NCBI GenBank assembly: GCA_037131065.1
Contig: JBAXRT010000069.1
Span: 1 to 15,158 of the forward strand
From: JBAXRT01 sp037131065
GTDB lineage: Bacteria; Bacteroidota; Bacteroidia; Bacteroidales; FEN-979
Direction: 5' to 3'
Length of the DNA stretch: 15,158 bases
Shown: one piece after another, positions 6,903-13,642 of the stretch
How the letters are laid out: every line of letters starts with the position of its first letter
Numbering within the stretch: position 1 is the stretch's first letter
Made by a program: the position numbers and the translations under genes
The notes under the pieces: generated by a model
Database searches by the model: none
Seen by the model: the letters and a program-made list of their open reading frames with translations, nothing else
What the model was told of the DNA's origin: nothing

Positions 6903-7895
6903 TCAGGGATAGTGAGGGTAAACTAAATGAAGCGAATCGATCAGGGCAACCGTCCCTGGATCAGGATTGAAGTCGCCAAGGCAAACCAGCTGAGTGGTTC
7001 TTCTGACAACCTGTTGTTTAACGGTATCCCACCAGAGGCAGGTCAGTCCGGCGTAGGTATCATAAAGGCCTGCTTTCACATAGCCGGCACCCGATTCCAG
7101 TTTGGCTTCCGAATTATGGGTATGTCCGCCGCAGAGGCCGTCGAACAGCGGAACTCCCTGGCCGGTGCAAATATTTGTAAAAGCCGACTGGTCGTCGGCA
7201 TTGGTCAGATGGGTGACCAGTACATTCATGTTGCCCGTTGCAATAGCTGATTTTATTTTATTAACAGAGGTGGTTGTCGTAACAGGATGGATGATGACCG
7301 ATTCTCCTGTTTTAGTGTGGATGTTATCATTCCCCGCCACGCCGATCAGGTTCAGGGTATAATGGCCGCTTCCGGATGTAAAGGAGAGATAATCCGCTGT
7401 AAGGCCGGAGGGCTGTGATATGTTGCAGCCAATGAGTTTCTGTATCAGTGCCGGCCGCTGCAACATGGCAATTCCATAGGTCCAGTCATGGTTACCGGGC
7501 ACGATTGCATCGAAATCAAGATACTCTATCATCCGGGCCATGGCCAGTCCCACAGTCAACTGGCTTGAATCTTTAGGGACTTTCAGGTCGGGCAGTACAC
7601 CGTAATCAGTCTGCTGATCGCATCGGTTCACGTTGTAGCTGTGATGCACCATAAAAAAATCACCCGCCATTACCGTGTAAACATGGGCAGCCGTATCGCA
7701 GATCTTTTTCTCCAGGGTTTGGAATTGAGCCAGTTTGCCTGAATATTCATGAACATCGTTCATGGAGATGATATAGACCCTCACTCCATGAAAAGCAGAC
7801 GGGCCCGGGCTGGGGGCGGGATCGCTCTTTTTCGAACATTGAAAGAGTGCCATTGAAAATACAATAAGTTGGAGGACGCTGAAAGATTGTCGCAT
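6903..7895 (-). CDS. Lipoprotein calcineurin-like metallophosphatase (UshA/5'-nucleotidase N-domain type)
   Basis: I prefer the ATG at 7895 (330 residues) over the one at 7913, because AAAGGAGGG lies 6-7 bases before it, an unusually good Shine-Dalgarno for this phylum. Residues 1-19 are a hydrophobic signal and Cys20 (LFQC-SKKSD) is a probable lipidation site; Gln at -1 is atypical, but the SKKSD tail is common after the Cys in Bacteroidota lipoproteins. Metallophosphatase motifs occur in order: NDVHE (Asp47, His49), GDF (Asp79), GNHDW (Asn135, His136, Asp137), THL (His229) and GGHTH (His258, His260). The order fits the di-metal N-domain of 5'-nucleotidase/UshA proteins, but the separate C-terminal substrate domain is absent, so it is a stand-alone catalytic domain. 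It may dephosphorylate nucleotides or other phosphoesters at the cell surface or in the periplasm; the substrate is unknown. No partner gene explains it. Confidence 0.85.
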   Translation of the reverse strand: MRQSFSVLQLIVFSMALFQCSKKSDPAPSPGPSAFHGVRVYIISMNDVHEYSGKLAQFQTLEKKICDTAAHVYTVMAGDFFMVHHSYNVNRCDQQTDYGVLPDLKVPKDSSQLTVGLAMARMIEYLDFDAIVPGNHDWTYGIAMLQRPALIQKLIGCNISQPSGLTADYLSFTSGSGHYTLNLIGVAGNDNIHTKTGESVIIHPVTTTTSVNKIKSAIATGNMNVLVTHLTNADDQSAFTNICTGQGVPLFDGLCGGHTHNSEAKLESGAGYVKAGLYDTYAGLTCLWWDTVKQQVVRRTTQLVCLGDFNPDPGTVALIDSLHLVYPHYP

Positions 7896-7989
7896 ATATA
7901 ACCCTCCTTTCATATAAAATCAACTGTTCTTTATACAATCGAATAATCTCCGGCCCGATTTATATGCAAGATACGTAAAATATCCGGTC

Positions 7990-8838
7990 TCATTTTATAA
8001 AAGTCCCTTCCCGGAACTCTTTAAAGGCTGTGGTCAGTTCACTTTCCGTGTTCATGACGATCGGGCCGCGCCAGGCAATGGGTTCCCTGATCGGTTTGCC
8101 TGCGATCAGGATGAAACGGGCATTTGAATCACCTGTTTTTACCCGGACCCGGGTTCCATGACCCAGAAGGGCCCCTGCCCCTGCGGGTAGAGGATCCTTC
8201 CTTTTTTCATCGAAACGGGCTGCTCCTTCGTAGACATAGGCAAATACAGTGTAATCTGTCTGAACTGGAGCGATAAACTCAGCGTTATGGGGCATCTCCA
8301 CGTCAAAATATTCGGGATCGGCTATGATGTTTTCAACCGGTCCGCGAGTTCCGTTGAAGCTTCCGGCCAAAACCTTCACCCGGGTCTTATTCCCGAGCGT
8401 TACAACAGGGATCCTGGCAGCCGGGATATCCTGGTAGCGGGGTGGTATCATTTTAAAGGATAACGGCAGGTTCACCCAAAGCTGGAATCCGTGGTTCCTT
8501 CCATTTTCATATTTTGGCATCTCCTGGTGGATGATCCCGCGGCCGGCTGTCATCCACTGGATATCACCCTTTCCGATAACCCCGCTGTTGCCCATGCTAT
8601 CGCCATGTTCCACTTTCCCGTCGAGCATATAGGTGACTGTTTCTATTCCGCGGTGAGGATGCCATGGAAAGCCGGCCATAAAGTCGTCCGGGTTGTCGGA
8701 ACCAAAAAAATCGAGCAGGAGGAAAGGATCCAGTAACCCCTGTTCATGAAAGCCAAAGACCCTTGTCAGTTTAACCCCGGCCCCATCGGAAGTGGCCTGT
8801 CCGTAAATGATACGGTCAATTTTTCTTGTTGTTTCCAT
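7990..8838 (-). CDS. Pirin-family cupin protein (possible quercetinase)
   Basis: This 282-residue bicupin shows the pirin signature. The N-terminal cupin holds the four metal ligands: His60 and His62 in WHPHRGIETVTY (59-70), and His104 and Glu106 in GIIHQEMP (101-108). TRVFGF (25-30) and WMTAGRGI (95-102) are also typical. The C-terminal cupin (about 170-250) has lost its ligands, as usual in the family. Bacterial pirins bind Fe or another divalent metal; some oxidise quercetin, others bind proteins such as pyruvate dehydrogenase subunits, so the biochemical role here is open. The start lies 15 bp after the stop of the YgiD-like dioxygenase, so the two are almost surely co-transcribed, which favours an oxygenase-type role on aromatic compounds. 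It has no signal peptide. Confidence 0.93.
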   Translation of the reverse strand: METTRKIDRIIYGQATSDGAGVKLTRVFGFHEQGLLDPFLLLDFFGSDNPDDFMAGFPWHPHRGIETVTYMLDGKVEHGDSMGNSGVIGKGDIQWMTAGRGIIHQEMPKYENGRNHGFQLWVNLPLSFKMIPPRYQDIPAARIPVVTLGNKTRVKVLAGSFNGTRGPVENIIADPEYFDVEMPHNAEFIAPVQTDYTVFAYVYEGAARFDEKRKDPLPAGAGALLGHGTRVRVKTGDSNARFILIAGKPIREPIAWRGPIVMNTESELTTAFKEFREGTFIK

Positions 8839-8853
8839 ACTCCTTTCATTTAC

Positions 8854-9666
8854 TTATTTAATCACAAGCGATGTCATCGTAAGGGAGCCCAGGACCGGTT
8901 TGTCATTGAAAAATTCGACATGATCACCCTCCTCTTTTAAAGCCAGGACATATAACAACGGAAGGAAATGTTCTGGTGTTGGAATCGCAAGATTGAAGGC
9001 CTTCCCCTGTTCCCTGTATTTTACCAGGGATCCGTGATCATCAGACAGGATGAAATTCTTCATCTTCTCATTGGCTTCTGTGGCCCATTCATAACCAAAA
9101 CCGGGCTGATCCATCCTGTCCCAGGCGACCAGCCTGAGGTTATGGACAATATTCCCGCTACCAATGACCAGGATCCCTTTTGTACGGAGCGGGGCAAGTT
9201 CTTTTGCAAGATCATAGTGATATTGAGCAGGCTGAGAATAATCAAGGCTCAGCTGAACAACAGGGATCTCTGCTTCGGGGAACATCCGCATAAGAACGCT
9301 CCAGCAACCATGGTCCAGGCCCCACCGTTCATCCGGTCCGATCCCGGTTCGTTTTACGAGGTTTGTTATCTCTGAGGCAAGTTCCGGGTTTCCGGGTGCC
9401 GGATACTGCATCGCGTACAGGAGTTGCGGGAAACCACTGAAGTCATGGATGGTTTTCGGGTTTTCCATGAAAGTCAGATAACTTCCCTTTGTTTCCCAAT
9501 GTGCGGAAATACAAAGGATGGCCCGGGGCTTTGGGAGGGATTTTGCCATGGTACGCCATCCCTCAACAAATTCATTCTCCTCAATGGCATTCATCGGACT
9601 TCCATGGCCTACGAAGAGGACAGGAATTTTTTCTGTGCCGGCAAGGGAAGGGGTAAGCTTATCCAT
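8854..9666 (-). CDS. ygiD: YgiD/DODA-type extradiol aromatic ring-opening dioxygenase (class III)
   Basis: This 270-residue cytosolic protein matches the LigB-like family of plant DOPA 4,5-dioxygenase and E. coli YgiD. Metal ligands are His21 (FVGHGSPMNA), His56 (SAHWET), His175 (GNIVHNL) and His233 (PEHFLPLL). His119 in WGLDHGCWSVL is the conserved acid/base histidine. YgiD opens the ring of L-DOPA in vitro; natural bacterial substrates are uncertain. The ATG at 9666 follows directly on a TAA that ends a small upstream open frame. It is the first recognised gene of a tight pair with the pirin (15-bp gap). Both are predicted metal-dependent enzymes on cyclic or phenolic substrates, so a joint role in detoxifying or modifying aromatic compounds is plausible but is inference. 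Confidence 0.92.
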   Translation of the reverse strand: MDKLTPSLAGTEKIPVLFVGHGSPMNAIEENEFVEGWRTMAKSLPKPRAILCISAHWETKGSYLTFMENPKTIHDFSGFPQLLYAMQYPAPGNPELASEITNLVKRTGIGPDERWGLDHGCWSVLMRMFPEAEIPVVQLSLDYSQPAQYHYDLAKELAPLRTKGILVIGSGNIVHNLRLVAWDRMDQPGFGYEWATEANEKMKNFILSDDHGSLVKYREQGKAFNLAIPTPEHFLPLLYVLALKEEGDHVEFFNDKPVLGSLTMTSLVIK

Positions 9667-9972
9667 TTAGTTCAGTTCCATTACGGTTCCTTCGAGGGTA
9701 TCATAACTTAATGAAAACTCTTTAACATAATTATAAAGATAATTCATTTTTTCACTATTCCACTCCGGATGCTGAACTGTTAAACAACCACCAAACGTAA
9801 TTTCCTTAATGATAAGCCCGGATCATGCGTTATTCGAGCTTAATGTTACACTTTTTTTAGGCCGCAAAGGATTTTTGTAAAAACTTTGTTGGACTTTAGG
9901 CCATTAAATTTAATTTTGCAATGTGGTTTCTTTGAAAAAAACTGGGTTTCAATCGTAAATCATCCGAGTTAA
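9667..9972. other. 306-bp divergent intergenic region upstream of ygiD and the KAS III gene
   Basis: No convincing full gene is present. On the minus strand, a frame open from about 9822 to 9667 ends in TAA directly next to the ygiD ATG; its only ATG (9747) gives 26 residues (MNYLYNYVKEF at the start, VMELN at the end), and I treat it as a possible leader peptide or relic. A minus-strand TACGTTTG (9792-9799) matches the -7 element for ygiD but lacks a clear -33 partner. On the plus side is a better promoter match for the KAS III gene. TTTAGGCC occurs twice (9856-9863 and 9895-9902), flanking the -33 area. No tRNA or stable hairpin was seen. Confidence 0.5.
9885..9918 (+). promoter_or_regulatory. 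Putative Bacteroidota-type promoter for the KAS III gene
   Basis: TTTG at 9885-9888 and the overlapping TTG at 9889-9891 lie 22 and 19 nt before TAATTTTG at 9911-9918, which fits the TAnnTTTG -7 element of Bacteroidota. Transcription would start near 9925, giving a leader of about 50 nt to the first ATG (9973) or about 115 nt to the preferred ATG (10039). The match is by eye only. Confidence 0.4.
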
Positions 9973-10038
9973 ATGTCAGTTTATCAGACGTTTAAATATA
10001 TTTTGGATGGCAAAAGCAACATAATCAGACATTTAAAT

Positions 10039-11121
10039 ATGAGGTCTTCAATATATAGCGTGATTACCGGTACCGGAAGTTATATCCCTTCAATGAACAT
10101 CAGTAACCGGGATTTCCTTCCGATTGAATTTTATGAATCAGGAGGAAAAAAACTTGAAAAGACCAGCCAGGAGATCATTGATAAGTTTCAGGAAATAACA
10201 ACTATAAAAGAGAGACGCTATGTTACAGAAGAGCAGGTAACTTCTGATATTGCGTTTTTGGCGGCCACCGATGCCATCGAATCATCGGCCGTGGACATAG
10301 AAGGGCTGGACTACCTTATTGTGGCGCATAACTTCGGCGATGTGACCTCGGGGAACAAGAGGACGGACATGGTTCCAAGCATCGCTTCACGCGTAAAGCA
10401 CAAACTTGGAATTAAAAACCCGGAAACCGTTGCATACGACATCATTTTCGGATGTCCGGGGTGGTTGCAGGCGGTGATCCAGGCCGACTATTACATTAAA
10501 TCGGGAGATGCAAAAAAAGTCCTGGTGATCGGGGCCGATGTATTATCGAGGGTCTCCGATCCTCACGACAGGGACAGCATGCTTTATGCCGACGGGGCCG
10601 GTGCAGTTATCCTGGAATCAAGAGAAAGTGATCATCCCATCGGGATCCTGGCGCACAAAACCCGGTCGGATACTTTTCTATATTCCAAGATGCTCTATAT
10701 GGGCAAATCCTTCAACCCCGCCTATAATAAAAAGAATTCACTGTTTTTGAAGATGGACGGGAGGAAGCTTTACCAGTATGCCCTTGAAACAGTTCCCCAG
10801 GCGATCAAGGGGTGCCTGGATAAGAGCGGAATCCATATCGAAGAGATCAAGAACGTCCTGATCCACCAGGCCAACGGCAAAATGGATGATGCCATCCTGA
10901 AAAGGCTTTATGCACTTTATGATATTACTGATATTCCTGAAAATGTCATGCCTATGACGATCGGATGGCTAGGAAATTCATCGGTAGCGACCTTGCCGAC
11001 TTTGCTGGATCTCATCCTGAAAGATAAACTGGAAACTCACAAAATCGATAAAGGCGACCCCATTGTTCTGGCATCAGTCGGCGCAGGGATGAATATCAAT
11101 GCCTTGATTTATAAGATGTAA
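10039..11121 (+). CDS. 3-oxoacyl-ACP synthase III (FabH-like, KAS III) family condensing enzyme
   Basis: I prefer the internal ATG at 10039 (360 residues): the fold's first strand, SVITGTGSYIPS, starts eight residues later, as expected for FabH proteins. An in-frame ATG at 9973 would add 22 residues of unrelated type. Numbered from 10039, the catalytic triad is Cys139 (IIFGCPGWLQA), His276 (LIHQANGKM) and Asn313 (WLGNSSVATLP). YADGAGAVIL and ASVGAGMNINALI are further thiolase-fold hallmarks. KAS III enzymes condense an acyl-CoA primer with malonyl-ACP to start fatty-acid synthesis; relatives start specialised lipids or polyketides. CPGW after the nucleophile differs from the CAGF of housekeeping FabH, and no fab or acyl-carrier gene is nearby, so this may be a paralogue with another primer. 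It stands alone on the plus strand, converging on a cold-shock-domain gene. Confidence 0.85.
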   Translation: MRSSIYSVITGTGSYIPSMNISNRDFLPIEFYESGGKKLEKTSQEIIDKFQEITTIKERRYVTEEQVTSDIAFLAATDAIESSAVDIEGLDYLIVAHNFGDVTSGNKRTDMVPSIASRVKHKLGIKNPETVAYDIIFGCPGWLQAVIQADYYIKSGDAKKVLVIGADVLSRVSDPHDRDSMLYADGAGAVILESRESDHPIGILAHKTRSDTFLYSKMLYMGKSFNPAYNKKNSLFLKMDGRKLYQYALETVPQAIKGCLDKSGIHIEEIKNVLIHQANGKMDDAILKRLYALYDITDIPENVMPMTIGWLGNSSVATLPTLLDLILKDKLETHKIDKGDPIVLASVGAGMNINALIYKM

Positions 11122-11179
11122 GTGGATCTTCCTTGCTTGGAGGGGCGTGAGAGTCAGAAAAGAAACTCACAAAATTGAT

Positions 11180-11635
11180 TCAGACGGTTAGTTTCACCCT
11201 GACGGCATTCAACCCTTTCGGGCCCTTTTCCGTCTCGAAAGTTACTTTATCGCCTTCCTGGATCCGGACTTCCAGGTTGTTGACATGGACAAAGACACTC
11301 TCCTGGGTTTCATGGTCTTTTATGAAACCAAACCCTTTGGCATCATTAAAGAAGGTCACGGTACCTTTCCTGATGAAATTAATGGGGTCGATATCCTCCT
11401 TTTTAGCAGTATTGATCCGGATATCATCAAGTTTAATCACATGCTTCTTTCTTGGATCCGGCGGTGTTGAGACAAGATTGCCATTTTCATCCACATAGGC
11501 GAACATATCTTCCAGCTTCTTTCCCTTGTCAGAATTTGCTTTGCGTTCCTCTTTCTTCTGTTCTTTGTCCTTCTTCTTTTTCAGGCGTTTTTTTTCAAGG
11601 TCTTTTTTGTTGAATGTTTCGCGTGCTCTGGCCAT
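11180..11635 (-). CDS. Cold-shock-domain protein with a lysine-rich N-terminal extension
   Basis: This 151-residue protein has two parts. Residues 1-42 are highly charged, with Lys/Glu runs that probably form a helix or stay disordered and could bind nucleic acid. A linker (45-85, including YVDENGNLVSTPPDPRKK) leads to a C-terminal cold-shock domain (90-151). The domain opens with KGTVTFFNDAKGFGFI (90-105), containing RNP1 (KGFGFI), then VFVHV (114-118) as RNP2, and ends in PKGLNAVRVKL. Single cold-shock domains bind single-stranded RNA or DNA and loosen RNA structure. The layout is unlike compact 65-70-residue Csp proteins and probably reflects a Bacteroidota-specific form that adds a basic RNA-binding tail. 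It is 82 bp downstream of the acyl-CoA synthetase on the same strand and converges on the KAS III gene. Residues 63-90 cannot be assigned. Confidence 0.9.
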   Translation of the reverse strand: MARARETFNKKDLEKKRLKKKKDKEQKKEERKANSDKGKKLEDMFAYVDENGNLVSTPPDPRKKHVIKLDDIRINTAKKEDIDPINFIRKGTVTFFNDAKGFGFIKDHETQESVFVHVNNLEVRIQEGDKVTFETEKGPKGLNAVRVKLTV

Positions 11636-11717
11636 AGTTTTTACCTTATCTTAATTTGAATCCATTTTAAAAACATTGATGATCCTGCGAACAAACCCGG
11701 AGAATCATATAAAACAA

Positions 11718-13361
11718 TCATCCGTAGAGATATCTTTTGATCTTCATGGTGGCTGTCTTCTCGAATGGTATCGGCTGCACAAGCACTACCTGGACCTGTG
11801 AAAATTTATTCACCCGGCGGTTCACATAAAGCTGTAGTTCATTCCGCAGCTCCTCGATCGCCGATTCTACAAAATCAATAAAATCCTGCCGCATGTGGCT
11901 GTAGCTTTCTTCGATCTCCGTCCTGTTGAAATGGACCAGGGCAACGAGCTTGCCTTTTTGCTCCACGACCAGGGAATCGAGTACATGACGGAAATTGTTT
12001 ATCACCGATTCGATCTCTTCAGGATAGACATTCTCGCCGCTCGATCGCACGATCATGTTCTTCAGACGGCCTTTGATGTAAAGATAACCGTCTTTATCAA
12101 AAATACCAAGATCTCCTGTTTTCAGCCAGCCATCACTCGTCAGGATCTCCGAAGTAAGTTCCGGCTCCTTGTAATACCCCTTCATCACGTTGGGGCCGCG
12201 GGCCCAGATCTCTCCTTCGCCTGTTGCCTTATCAGGTTTATTAATAATCAGCTCAATATCTTCAATGGCCCGGCCGGTGGACTGGAGCCTGGAAAAGTTA
12301 GGATTGCACCCTGCAAGCAGGGGAGCGGTTTCGGTAAGTCCATAGCCGATTGCGTAAGGAAACCGGGCCTCCACAAGGAATTTTTCGACTGTCTTGTTCA
12401 GTTTTGCACCACCGATTCCAAAAAAATGAAGTTCTCCGCCGAAAAACTGCATCAGCTTTTTGCCGGCTATTTTATTCAACTGTTTCCTGATAAAAGGAAT
12501 GTGGATGCAAATGCGGAGAATGAAATTTTTCGTGAATTTCGGCTGAATGACATTCCTGAATATTTTCTCAATGATCAGGGGTACCGTCAGCATGATGGTC
12601 GGCTTGACCATTTTCAGAACAGGCATCAATACGGTAGGTGTCGGAGGCTTGCCTAAATAAAAGACACAGGCGCCTTTGATCATGGGGAGGATCATCCCGA
12701 TGGTGTTCTCGTAAGTATGGGAAAGCGGAAGTATGGAAAGGAAGCGGTCGTGTTCGGTGATCTCCTGGACGCGGCCACTTTTCAACGCGTTAAAGCAGAG
12801 GTTCTTATGTGTGAGCATAACCCCCTTGGATTTACCCATGGTCCCTGATGTGTAAATGATCGCGGCAAGATCTTCTTCATCAACTTTATACTCTTTTTGC
12901 GGAACATTCGCAGGAGAGGCTGCTGGTCCGGGCTTTGCCCCGCTGAGGATTGAAAAATCTTCAATCCGGAGAATGATCATGGGATCGGTGGTGGAAACAT
13001 TGCTGATTTTTTCACGCAGTGAGTCAGAGACAAAAAGCAGCTTTGGTTTTGAATGGTTGCAGATTGTTTCTATCTCTGCAGGATGAAAATCAGGCAATAC
13101 CGGAACCACGACACATCCCATAAAGGAACTGGCATAATAGGATATGACCCAGTTAGGCAAGTTGGTGCTCAGGATAGCAGCGCGGTCGCCAGGTTCAAGC
13201 CCGAGCTGTTCAAGCAAATGCATCAGTGACCTGATCTTTTGGTCAAGTTCACCATAGGTAAAGGGCTCTTCACCTGCAAGCGCCAGCGCATGGCGCGTTT
13301 TATGTTTACTGACGGTTTGTGCAAAAAAAGCAGGCAGTGTCAGTGGAAAGGTTTTATCCAT
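11718..13361 (-). CDS. Long-chain acyl-CoA synthetase (AMP-forming, ANL superfamily)
   Basis: This 547-residue protein activates a carboxylic acid, most likely a fatty acid, to its acyl-AMP and then the CoA thioester. ANL motifs occur in order: the phosphate-binding loop YTSGTMGKSKGVMLTH (170-185), PLSHTYE (212-218), YGLTETAP (340-347), GWLKTGDLG (411-419) and the hinge KGRLKNMIVRSSGENVYPEEIE (about 430-451, interrupted here for length only by description). A C-terminal Lys540 in TATMKIKR is the usual catalytic lysine. The length and the long insert with IPFIRKQLNKIAGKKLM (288-304) fit FadD/FAA-type long-chain enzymes rather than acetyl-CoA synthetase. It has no signal peptide; hydrophobic patches suggest membrane contact. 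It starts at ATG 13361, divergent from the helicase, with the cold-shock-domain gene 82 bp downstream. Confidence 0.9.
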   Translation of the reverse strand: MDKTFPLTLPAFFAQTVSKHKTRHALALAGEEPFTYGELDQKIRSLMHLLEQLGLEPGDRAAILSTNLPNWVISYYASSFMGCVVVPVLPDFHPAEIETICNHSKPKLLFVSDSLREKISNVSTTDPMIILRIEDFSILSGAKPGPAASPANVPQKEYKVDEEDLAAIIYTSGTMGKSKGVMLTHKNLCFNALKSGRVQEITEHDRFLSILPLSHTYENTIGMILPMIKGACVFYLGKPPTPTVLMPVLKMVKPTIMLTVPLIIEKIFRNVIQPKFTKNFILRICIHIPFIRKQLNKIAGKKLMQFFGGELHFFGIGGAKLNKTVEKFLVEARFPYAIGYGLTETAPLLAGCNPNFSRLQSTGRAIEDIELIINKPDKATGEGEIWARGPNVMKGYYKEPELTSEILTSDGWLKTGDLGIFDKDGYLYIKGRLKNMIVRSSGENVYPEEIESVINNFRHVLDSLVVEQKGKLVALVHFNRTEIEESYSHMRQDFIDFVESAIEELRNELQLYVNRRVNKFSQVQVVLVQPIPFEKTATMKIKRYLYG

Positions 13362-13378
13362 CAGAAGGAATCAGGCTG

Positions 13379-13386
13379 CAAAGATA
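13379..13386 (-). promoter_or_regulatory. Putative -7 element for the acyl-CoA synthetase gene
   Basis: On the minus strand this reads TATCTTTG, an exact TAnnTTTG match, 17 bases before the ATG at 13361. I see no good TTG at the expected distance upstream, so this is only half a promoter, and it would give a leader of about 10 nt. Confidence 0.3.
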
Positions 13387-13452
13387 CAACAATTCTGCCA
13401 TTTATGATAACGGTACCAGGGAAACCACCAACCAGGCTTCAGGAAAAAAACA

Positions 13453-13481
13453 TTGATATTCGTAAATTATGTGTATATTTG
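13453..13481 (+). promoter_or_regulatory. Putative promoter of the DEAD-box helicase / cold-shock protein unit
   Basis: TTG at 13453-13455 lies 18 nt before TATATTTG at 13474-13481, a full match to the Bacteroidota TTG/TAnnTTTG promoter form and the best in the window. Transcription from about 13488 would give a leader of about 155 nt before the helicase ATG. Read by eye; not tested. Confidence 0.55.
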
Positions 13482-13492
13482 CATACTTTTTT

Positions 13493-13525
13493 GAAGATCT
13501 TAGTTCTTCTGACAAAAGTTTTGTC
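13493..13525 (+). promoter_or_regulatory. Inverted repeats in the helicase leader region
   Basis: Just after the predicted transcription start, GAAGA (13493-13497) and TCTTC (13505-13509) can form a 5-bp hairpin with a 7-nt loop. Directly after it is a perfect 7-bp-arm palindrome with a single central base, GACAAAAGTTTTGTC (13511-13525). Its loop is too small for a hairpin, so it is more likely a DNA-binding site for a dimeric regulator, if it has a role. Downstream of it (13526-13642) I see no further structure or reading frame. Confidence 0.35.
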
Positions 13526-13642
13526 CCTCCTTCTGTTCAGCAAAACCACACCTTTTCATTAAAGTCGGCGATGTGACCCTGCCTTTAGCAGTTGTCTTCA
13601 GGTACACATTTCCAAATTTCTTACAACACTAATTAATTATCA

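Noticed and set aside
9840..9910. Possible small RNA or tRNA-like element around the repeated TTTAGGCC
   Set aside because: The two copies are direct, not inverted, no cloverleaf can be drawn, and the T-rich run is better explained as promoter surroundings.
11122..11179. Bidirectional terminator between the convergent KAS III and cold-shock-domain genes
   Set aside because: Only a 5-bp stem (GTGAG/CTCAC, 11147-11170) with a 14-nt loop is possible and no T-run follows on either strand.
11895..12656. 253-codon plus-strand open frame
   Set aside because: It lies wholly inside the acyl-CoA synthetase gene on the opposite strand, and its translation shows no domain; it is an antisense shadow.
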